This document shows, one piece after another, positions 10,729 to 17,670 of a stretch of 17,670 nucleotides of DNA; within the stretch, counting starts at the first letter, position 1; every line of letters starts with the position of its first letter. The notes beneath the pieces were generated by a model. It was not told the origin of the DNA and ran no database searches. It was given only the letters and a program-made list of their open reading frames with translations. Origin of the DNA: Smittium culicis (Eukaryota > Kickxellomycota > Harpellomycetes > Harpellales > Legeriomycetaceae); the NCBI GenBank assembly GCA_001970855.1, contig LSSN01001402.1:1-17670 (forward strand), read 5' to 3'. A program made the translations under genes and the position numbers.

Positions 10729-11097
10729 CCCTTTCAGCGCGGTTGGCTTATTTTAGACAGCCATATTTACCCAACCAAACGAAAAAAATGATATTAAATT
10801 GTTTGCTATCAATTTTAATGCATCCGATAACTAATATTTTATATTCATCTTATCCAATTATGATTTTTTAAGCTAGTTTAACCCTTTCAGGGGTGGTTGG
10901 CTTTTTTTGAACTACCAAAATTATCCAACCAAACGAAAACATGATAAATAAACTTAATATAGTAAAAAATTATTGGCTGGTAAATTTTAAGCGCCCAATA
11001 ATAAGTATATATAAAATAGTTTAACCAATTACAATTTTTAAGAAAGTTTAAGAGTGTTTGCCCCGGAAAGGGTTAAGAATGTTGGCCCGGTAAATGG
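10729..11097. mobile_element. piggyBac-like TTAA MITE, copy B, split by copy C
   Basis: The left part is 10729-10877 and begins CCCTTTCAG, followed by GGTTGGCTTA and, further in, CCAACCAAACGAAAA, both shared with copy C. The right remnant is 11077-11097, which matches the right end of copy C at 16 of 21 positions. Together with one TTAA they make about 174 bp. Copy C sits between the two parts, at the internal TTAA that copy C itself and probably copy A also carry near their right ends. The outer flanks (TTTG left, TTGG right) are no longer TTAA, so this is the older insertion. Confidence 0.65.
10882..11072. mobile_element. piggyBac-like TTAA MITE, copy C (191 bp, intact ends and target sites)
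   Basis: Perfect TTAA duplications at 10878-10881 and 11073-11076 flank a 191-bp element. Its ends are CCCTTTCAGGGG and CCCCGGAAAGGG, inverted repeats matching at 11 of 12 bases. The interior is AT-rich and non-coding. TTAA target duplication plus CCC-GGG ends is the established signature of piggyBac-superfamily transposition. No transposase gene lies in the window, so movement would need one supplied from elsewhere. The intact target sites make it the youngest of the three copies. Confidence 0.78.
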
Positions 11098-12184
11098 TTG
11101 GCTTTTTTATAAAATGTCTAATTAATACTGCAAAGCAAATAACAAAAGGATTTTCACAGACCAATTATCAGTTATTATTAGCTATCATTGATGTAAACTT
11201 TACTGGAGCTTTTGATCTATAATATTTATTAGTTTTACGGTCAGGCTAAGATTAATTTCTATATAAGAATTACTATAATTTAAATATGTAGAATCCCATA
11301 ATAATCCAATAAAATACATTTTAATTACGTGGAATTTAACTCTTGAAAATAATAAAACAGTTTAATTTATTGTAGGATAATTCTTTTAGACTAGAAATCG
11401 CCAATATCGTCCATATATTCCAAGCTTGATTTATTTTTTTGCTAATGAGATCAAACGTAAAGCTCAATTTGCTTAAAAATCTTAGATAAATAATAGGAAA
11501 TTTCAATTTCGAAAGATTATTTGAAATGTTTTTGAAATATTTTTGAACATTAATACTAGTTGCTTAGATTTTTATTATAATTTTAATATATCAAATGAGT
11601 ACATAGTACATTTAAAGATAATTTAAATATCGCCATTAGATCAATTTCATTTAGAGTTTTTTTAATCTTCTCAGGATAATTTCTATTCCTCATTTGGAAG
11701 GTATGTCATTCTTTACTTGACTAAAATATTTATCTAAATTCATTTATAAAATATCTAGAGAACTAATTAGAATGTTGATTAAATAAAATTATAGTATCAA
11801 GCTAAAATTTAAGTAGCAGTATCAATAATATTTAAAAAATTTACTGTAGTATTCAGAATTTTCCACAATACAGCTAAAACCAAAAAATTTAGACTTAATT
11901 ACGTATTAACCTATCGAAAATATTTTTTCTCAATCTATTCTATTATAAGAAATATAAAGAAGCGTATGGACAATGAGAGGGGTTTAACAATTAAAGAGTT
12001 GAAATACCTTTATTAAGCAACCACTTGAAAAGGATCCATAAAAAAAAATAAAGTTATTATTACCTTATCTTATTGGTATTAGAAAGTAATTTAAAATCAT
12101 TTTTGCGTTTATAAAATATATTATATTTTTAGTTAGCCCATTAAGCATAATTTGAATGTATATACTAAAATAATAAAAAATGGT

Positions 12185-12309
12185 TTTTCGATCGACCTCC
12201 TTCCGCCAATCTACCAATTGCATACTCACTGTTCTTTGATTCAAGTAGAATGGTGATCACTTATACTTTGCAGAATAACTGTTCTCGGAATACGGATGCC
12301 GTTCAAAAA
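12185..12309 (-). other. LINE 3' UTR
   Basis: Sequence from the ORF2 stop to the point where composition returns to AT-rich background. It is moderately GC-rich and contains the 69-base block (12194-12262) shared with 1332-1400. Conserved 3' tails in LINEs are commonly recognised by the reverse transcriptase for target-primed reverse transcription; that role here is inferred. The exact 3' end is uncertain because there is no poly(A) or clear target-site duplication. Confidence 0.6.
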
Positions 12310-12741
12310 TTAGGATGTTTCCAGATCAAAATTTTGATCGGCTTTTCCAGCTCGAATCTGGCTCAAAAAATTTTTATACCTCCCCAATAGGAGTTTTTCA
12401 ACTATCACCAGCTGAGCTTCGTTGAAATTCAAAAGTAAAATTTTTTCGTTGGAGCGGATCGGCGTAGGTATGAAACGGCCGATCGTCATTGATCGGTGAA
12501 TTCGCCACCGGCTGCAGCTCAGAAGTATGTGGTCGACCGTCTCAGGCTCACACACGTTGCAGCAGGGGCAAAAATTTTTTAATTTTTGGTCGACGATTTT
12601 TATGCTCGACAGACTCTGGGCGGTCCGGAATGTGCCCATAAGCATTTTCCGAGTGTCCTGAAGGCCCAGTTTCAGGTCCGGATACATTGCTTGAAGGTCA
12701 ATCCAGTTGCCTTTTATGCCGATTTTCCGATCCACCGTTTA
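12310..12741 (-). pseudogene. LINE ORF2 C-terminal zinc-finger segment
   Basis: This is the last 140 or so codons of ORF2, bounded upstream by an in-frame TAA at 12739-12741 and a TGA at 12766-12768. The cluster CPCCNVC followed by ETVDHILLSC resembles the zinc-binding region that follows the reverse transcriptase in many LINEs and group II-like elements. It shares the frame of the reverse transcriptase, so it is a continuation of the same protein rather than a separate gene. Nucleic-acid binding is inferred from the family. Confidence 0.75.
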
Positions 12742-13251
12742 CCGGTAGATGACAGACCGGTTATTTCATTGTTTACGGTCGATTATCGTGATTGTAGTCT
12801 GGCCGTTTGAATCTTGAGAGCAAAATTTTTTGATCCACCGGGCACTCCCGGTCACCCAGGTGGCCATCCGGGCCTTCATCGGTGACTTGATGAGGTCGGC
12901 GATCCATGTTTTTGAGGTAGGCCATTTGTGGTATGCACGCTCACGGGCTGTGCTGGTGCGCATGAACAATGAGGTTATGCCCAGTTCATCCCTGATGCGC
13001 TCCATGGCCGCTGATTTCCCGAAGTTGGCAACCATTCGGATTGCCTTGTCGATTTCCATCTGTATGGGCTTGCATCTGGCTTCGCTCATGCCAAATGTCT
13101 CCCCACCGTAACATCCAATCGGCATCAGTACCGAATTGATGAACTTTATTTTTAGTGCTATGAGCACATCAGACCGTTTCAAGAAGTTTTAGGCAGCGTA
13201 TACAGCCTTCCTGACCTTATTATTGTTGTTCTTGATCGTCCCAGATACGTC

Positions 13252-14361
13252 TCACTTGCTATTCATAATATAGTCAAAGTAGGTGCACTGATCGGTGGAG
13301 TTGACTTTTTGGCCCTGCAGGGCCATATCAGTAGTCAACTCCCCGCTTATAGTCATTATCCCGCACTTGGAGGCATTCAAAGCCATTTCCCAAGTGTCCG
13401 ACCATTCGGTTATGGTGTTCAGTGTGATTTGTAAATCGGTTGATGATTCGGCCAATAGCACTGCATCGTCGGCAAACAGTAGTCCTGGTATGCGTGAGGT
13501 GAGCCCAGGCACCCGCATACGTTGCAAACCCTTGAATATATCGTTGATGAAAAAATTGAATAGTATTAGCGAAGCTGGGGACCCTTGCCGCACTTCACAG
13601 AGGTATTCAGTGAGGTTGGAAACTTTATTTCCAACTCTAACTGCGATTTTCGGGGCATCATACATGCCCTTGATCGTATTGAGGAGTTTTCCCCCAATGC
13701 CTACTGATCGCAGTTTATGCAGTAGGGCCATGTGGGGGACCCGGTCGTGGGCGTTGCTATAGCCGATATAGCATAACCATATTTCCTTGTTCTGAATTTT
13801 CCGTCTGCGGACTATTTCATATAGAGTGGTCGCTTGGCCTGCACACTCCTCGAAATTTCTGAATCCAGCTAGCTCTTTTACCAATATTTGGTACTTCGCA
13901 TCGATTTTGCTGAGTTTCGTGGCCACAATTTTGGCCACCAGTTTCGCCAGTGTTGGGATGAGTGATATCCCTCGGTAGTTATCGGGGTCCTTCAGGTCAC
14001 CTTTTTTAGGCACCGGGACCACCATTGAAGTTTCTAGGCATTGGGGTATGTTCCCAGTGTCATACATTAGGTTGATGATTTTATGAATTAATTTTGCTAG
14101 TGAAGATGTGGGTGATGGCTCGGTCATCACCAGTTTCTATACCTCAGATGGCACACCATCAGCTCCAGAAGCTTTGTTATTAGGTGTATCATTTAGTGCA
14201 TGAGTGATATCTGGCCATAGTATAGAGTTATCACGCTCTAGGAAATGTTCACAATCGCTAGATATAAGATTTTCCCACTTTTCGGCTATTCTGATGTTTC
14301 CAGTAGTGTCTTTAGCTAGTTCTTCAAAACGATTGGTCCAAATTTTATTTTTACCATACAC
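13252..14361 (-). pseudogene. LINE reverse transcriptase core
   Basis: Contiguous in-frame reverse transcriptase core with one internal TAG (14137-14139) and a TGA at its end (13252-13254). Fingers: NNKASGADGVP, then VPKKGDLKDPDNYRGISL. Palm: AGFR, motif A (IGYSNAHDRVP, usual IDYxxAFDRVP), motif B RQGSPAS, motif C FADDAVLLAES, then a thumb-like region WSDTWEMALNASKCG. The only obvious catalytic loss is Asp to Gly in motif A; the two motif C aspartates are present. The shift to high GC starts within this domain, near 14150. Confidence 0.87.
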
Positions 14362-15240
14362 TGGACCATCGACGATGATTTGGAACGATTTCCCAGTGTA
14401 CGATTTAAATAAGTTCCAAATCTGTTTGGAATCGTTGGAAATTAATTGATCAGAAATTAATTTGATTTTTTAATTATAGTGTTGTTGCCGATCTGATTTA
14501 ATAGCCTCAAATAACTTAGATTTGATGCCAGTATAAGTTTATTGGTCGATTTTTCCACGCGTAAATTTTTTGAAGGCATTTCGCATGTTTTTAATTCAAG
14601 TAATCGCTTTCTTTGACAGCTTTTTTAGGTGCGTGTCTGCTGGTATCGTTACTGCATTGTGATCTGCTGATATGGTACATATAGCATCTATATTCACTTA
14701 ACATAGACTTTAGAGTGTTATATTTTTGATATTTAGTGACTCAAATCGATTGCTGAAAATTAATTGGCTTCCAATCAAACTAATTTTTTTTGTGTTAATT
14801 TTATTTTTTTTAGCTTGAACTTCGAGTTATTCAAAGTTCCATTCTGCCTCTAATGGAAAGTGGTCGCTCAGGTCGATTTTTTTATATAAAGTGCATGTAC
14901 TTTCTCTTCCTAAAGTACTACTGTAAAAAACATAGTCAATCATACTGCGAGTTTTGCCTTTATCCCACCTTGACCCAGTCGAGTTTGTAGTTTTTGCTCG
15001 TTGGAGTCAGGCTCCAGTTTTTAAAATAAATTTTTTTGCTGCTTTGAAGTCCATATTAAAATCACCGCAAATAATATTTTTACTATATTTATTTTTAGCT
15101 CTAGTCATGTAGCTAAAAATCTCTTCTTACGCCTTCTTGTGGCGTGTGCTGTTGGATAGAAGGTGCGCGTTCATTATATGTATGCTAAATTCATATTTAT
15201 TTTTTGTTATTGCGTTAATGATTCTTATCATCCAAGTAGG

Positions 15241-15670
15241 CTGTTATGATTATATGGATAAGTGCCACTAGGCGTTTATAAAGTTTATTATTTAATAAGA
15301 ATGACAATTTTTGTCAGATAAAGTATAAAAAACTATGAGGAAACTAGACTATTTATGCGTTTTGGTAAAACTTCAAAACTTAAAGATAATAAGTATTAAC
15401 ATTAATAGACTCCAAGGCGACCATTAATAGAAAAAGCCAAGGCTAACTATTCGTTATTTAATATTTATTTTAAAAAGTGGGAAATCCCCAACAGAAAAAG
15501 CCAAGGGGTAAGAGTAACCAATCATGAAATTGGTATTAAAATTAATAGATGCCAAGGGCAATCATTAAAAGAAAAAGCCAAGGCTGATTATTTGTTATTT
15601 AATAGTTATTTTAAAACGGGGAAAATCCTCAACAGAAAAGCCAAGGGGTAAGAGTAACCAATCATGACAG
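15241..15670. mobile_element. 430-bp insertion in the LINE endonuclease domain with short terminal inverted repeats
   Basis: The coding sequence of the endonuclease stops at 15671 and resumes at 15240. Between them lie 430 AT-rich, non-coding bases. Ends are CTGTTATGATT (15241-15251) and AATCATGACAG (15660-15670), inverted repeats with 10 of 11 matching. No clear target duplication longer than about two bases is visible. Most of the interior from 15393 is two tandem 140-bp units. It has no open frame, so it would be a non-autonomous DNA element or satellite-like insert. I do not recognise the family. Confidence 0.6.
15393..15667. repeat. two tandem 140-bp units
   Basis: Unit 1 starts at 15393 and unit 2 at 15533; both begin GTATTAA and end AGAGTAACCAATCATGA. 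Identity is high, roughly 85% by eye. Each unit carries two copies of GAAAAGCCAAGG about 70 bases apart plus a third CCAAGG near its start, suggesting an older, shorter repeat. The end of each unit also forms the right terminal inverted repeat of the enclosing insertion, so the duplication probably arose after the element formed. Confidence 0.8.
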
Positions 15671-16297
15671 GCGATGGCTTATACTCACTAATAGTGAGGC
15701 CAGAAATGTTTCTTACCGCCAATAGAAGCCCCGTACCGCCTTTAGTTATGTCGGATATGGACACTATAGTGGTATATCCTGGCAATCTGTAGCGAAAGGT
15801 TTTTTTTATTTAAAAATGTTTCTTGCAGTGCAAGAATATCTGGCTTATTATTATTTAAAAAAATTTCCAGTTCTTCTTTTATGCTTTTTATACCTCTTAT
15901 ATTGTAGGTCATGATTTTTAGTGTGTTGTATTTTGGCATATTAGAGTTTTCGTTATTTCTGCCAATCATTTTTCCAGATTGAAAATTTTTTTTTTCGCGC
16001 CTAATTTTTGCGTGTAACGATTTTTCGATTTTATTAATTTCATCGTTCGTAAGCTGAATTTTTTTGACGCTATTTGATTGGAGTTCATGTCGCCACAGTC
16101 CATTTGACTGTTTAATTTTCGTAACTTTAATACTGTTCTCGTCGAGCGATGAGTTCAATACTATGTGTTTTTTAACTGTGTTTTTTGATAGCACCTTTAT
16201 ATTGAGTATCGGAAATTCACCTGTTTTTTTTTCTTTGATGTGATTTTAACGTTTTTTTATATATTTTTTATATTAACTTGATTGATGCGTGATATGA

Positions 16298-17670
16298 TCA
16301 CAGATCTGTGTTGGTTTCCATCTGAGAATGTGTCTTAAATGATACTAATTCATCACCACCATCTGTGCCGGAGTCCATTTCGACTTCCGATTGGGTGAAA
16401 TTATTTTTTATATACTCCTCATGGAATATAATATACTGCTCTTCAGTGATTTCGCCGTTCCGTACTTTTAGTGCCATTCTGTCAAGCTCAGTTGGAGGGC
16501 TGTATCCATCCGAGTCGCTTGATCTCGGGGAGCTGGAAAAATTTATAAATTTTTTGCTCACTTTAAATTTGAGATTTTCATCATCGCTCGAAATAATTTT
16601 TTTGCTTTTATTTTCAGATTTTTTGAGTATTTCTGTGCTCAAGTGTTCCTATTTGGTGTTATTTTCTACATAATTAGGGGCATTATTTTTCGGTTTCTCA
16701 GTATGAAACATAGTAACAGAGTAAGATGGAGGTCTTTTTAGTCCAACCATACCTCTGCGTCGTACTGGCGGTGAGATATTATCTGATTCTATAGTGTCAG
16801 TCACCGTAGATTCAGCATCTGGCGACTCAATGACCTTATCTTCAGCTTTAAACTCTGATGAATTTGCTTTAGTTGTTATATTTTCCTATGAAGTTGTTAT
16901 TTTTTTGCTAAATTTATTTTTTCTTCCTAATAATATCTCGCAGCCAGACTTCCAGTGGCCCTCTTGCTTGCAGTAGCTGCAAGCTTCCTTACATCCTCTA
17001 TAGAAGATTTTGATTCTTCCATTCTCATAGTCAAGGAGGCTTGGAATAATAGCTTCGGCAGTTTTCTTTTTTAATAAAATTTTAACTTCATAAGGGAGGA
17101 ATTCTGTTAGCCCTTTTCTGCACAGGGCGTTGATATCAATAATTTCTGATATCGGTTCAAGTGTGTCCTTGATTAAATTCAGTAGAGTGAGTATATCAAC
17201 ATCTCCAAGATTTGGGATGTTGACGGCTGCGATGTCCTCCTCTATTTTTTCGGTCTGGTACATCTCTATCTCCTTTAGATTGTGTGAGAATGTCCTTTGC
17301 ATCGCGATTTCTGCATCTTCCTTTTTGATAAATATAAAATATGTTATTCTAGCTCGATGGTCATCTTTTCTTATGTAGATAGAGCCATCAAGATCGTGGG
17401 CGAGTTTATAGAGAGCATTCATATGGTCTCCTTGAAACTGCGCCCATGAAATTCCAATTTTACGATCTGAGCCATTTTGGCACAGTCGTTTTAGGCTGGT
17501 TTGCTTTCCACCATATAGTAGATGTTTGACTGACACATCTCTATACTGGCTCATGTCGATTTTTTGATCGTATCTAAATATGGATTTGATCTTTTTTGAT
17601 TCATTTTTTTTTATAATAGTGGGCTTGGGGGTTCCATGAGGGAGATTTCCCTTCAGGACATCGCTAAACG
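16298..17670 (-). pseudogene. LINE ORF1, gag-like protein with a CCHC zinc knuckle (5' partial, two in-frame TAG stops)
   Basis: One frame runs from the right edge to a TGA at 16298-16300, broken only by TAG at 16886-16888 and 16649-16651. The ATG at 17554 is internal, because the frame is open upstream to the edge. The visible order is a Lys-rich stretch (TIIKKNESKKIKS), a region of mixed alpha/beta character with LYKLAHDLDGSIYIRKDD, a CCHC knuckle CSYCKQEGHWKSGC (C-x2-C-x4-H-x4-C) near 16950, then an acidic Ser-rich tail. ORF1 proteins of LINEs coat the element RNA in a ribonucleoprotein; the knuckle binds nucleic acid. ORF2 begins about 50 bases downstream in another frame. The break by only two stops, both TAG, makes this the best-preserved part of the copy. 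Confidence 0.75.

Larger units (their letters stand above)
8867..12180. other. gene-poor, repeat-rich intergenic region
   Basis: About 3.3 kb upstream of the RalGAP-like gene start and downstream of the LINE 3' end. No reading frame is convincing as a cellular gene. 8867-9570 is AT-rich with nothing I recognise; the proximal part presumably carries the promoter of the RalGAP-like gene. 9571-11120 holds the TTAA MITE family and an inverted repeat pair, with TAGCAAAT or its complement scattered about nine times. 11121-12180 is AT-rich with no feature that I can support. Confidence 0.6.
12310..16245 (-). pseudogene. LINE ORF2: APE endonuclease, reverse transcriptase and C-terminal zinc finger (decayed)
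   Basis: The frame opens after a TAA at 16246-16248. Endonuclease motifs are MTYNIRG, LQETFL (15830 region), GDFN (15070 region), SMIDYVF and LSDHFP (14860 region). A second ADHNAV patch occurs near 14665. Reverse transcriptase follows: NKASGADGVPSE, PVPKKGD, NYRGISLIPT, AGFR, motif A as YIGYSNAHDRVP, RQGSPAS, and FADDAVLL as the catalytic motif C. The tail holds a Cys/His cluster, CPCC...H...C, near 12560. The frame breaks at 15742-15744 (TAA and a +1 shift), then a 430-bp insertion (15241-15670) brings it back. From 15240 down to the terminal TAA at 12310-12312 one frame persists with 13 internal stops. Motif A has Gly where the metal-binding Asp belongs, so this copy could not reverse transcribe. 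A functional ORF2 would make DNA at a nicked chromosomal target. Confidence 0.88.
12185..17670 (-). mobile_element. degenerate APE-type non-LTR retrotransposon (LINE), 5' end beyond the window
   Basis: On the minus strand the order is gag-like ORF1 (17670-16298), ORF2 with endonuclease and reverse transcriptase (16245-12310), then a 3' UTR of about 125 bases. There are no LTRs, and no RNase H or poly(A) tail that I can see; the 3' boundary near 12185 is judged from composition and from the similarity to 1332-1400. The copy is defective through stops, one frameshift, a 430-bp insertion and a catalytic mutation. Domain order fits the L1/Tad/CR1 group of two-ORF LINEs; I do not assign a clade. 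GC content is near half in 12310-14130 and about a third or less upstream. Confidence 0.88.

Noticed and set aside
12586..13762. Long plus-strand frames opposite the LINE reverse transcriptase
   Set aside because: They are antisense shadows of the GC-rich ORF2; no recognisable domains occur in them.
15393..15667. CRISPR-like repeat array
   Set aside because: There are only two long units without unique spacers, in a eukaryotic LINE insertion; tandem duplication is the simpler reading.

Overview
This window comes from an AT-rich, intron-bearing eukaryotic nuclear genome. The evidence is a Set1/COMPASS-type SET domain, a 16-exon gene with canonical GT-AG introns of 74-179 bases, and an APE-type non-LTR retrotransposon. 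All stop codons fit the standard code. The composition, short introns and gene set suggest an early-diverging fungus or another small AT-rich opisthokont. I cannot fix the lineage from sequence alone.

Layout. Positions 2-586 (+) hold the C-terminal end of a Set1-like H3K4 methyltransferase, cut by the left edge. Positions 587-2282 are AT-rich DNA between two convergent genes and contain one isolated LINE-tail-like fragment. Positions 2283-8866 (-) hold one complete gene that I reconstructed exon by exon as a homologue of the Ral GTPase-activating protein beta subunit (RALGAPB-like, predicted 1580 aa). Positions 8867-12180 have no convincing gene but are full of repeats: a family of about 190-bp piggyBac-like TTAA MITEs (three copies, one nested in another) and a pair of 65-nt inverted arms with 64 of 65 bases matching. 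From about 12185 to the right edge (-) lies a non-LTR retrotransposon: 3' UTR, ORF2 (zinc-finger tail, reverse transcriptase, APE endonuclease) and a gag-like ORF1 with a CCHC knuckle, running off the window at its 5' end.

The retrotransposon copy looks dead. ORF2 carries 13 premature stops after its endonuclease interruption, a frameshift, a 430-bp insertion with two 140-bp tandem units in the endonuclease domain, and a lost catalytic aspartate in the reverse transcriptase. Yet 2.9 kb of ORF2 keeps a single reading frame.

The two cellular genes have no functional link that the sequence shows: one is chromatin methylation, the other small-GTPase control. The most distinctive observations are the nested TTAA MITEs, the insertion in the endonuclease domain, the stop-only decay and GC mosaic of the LINE, and the near-identical inverted arms with apparent coding potential.
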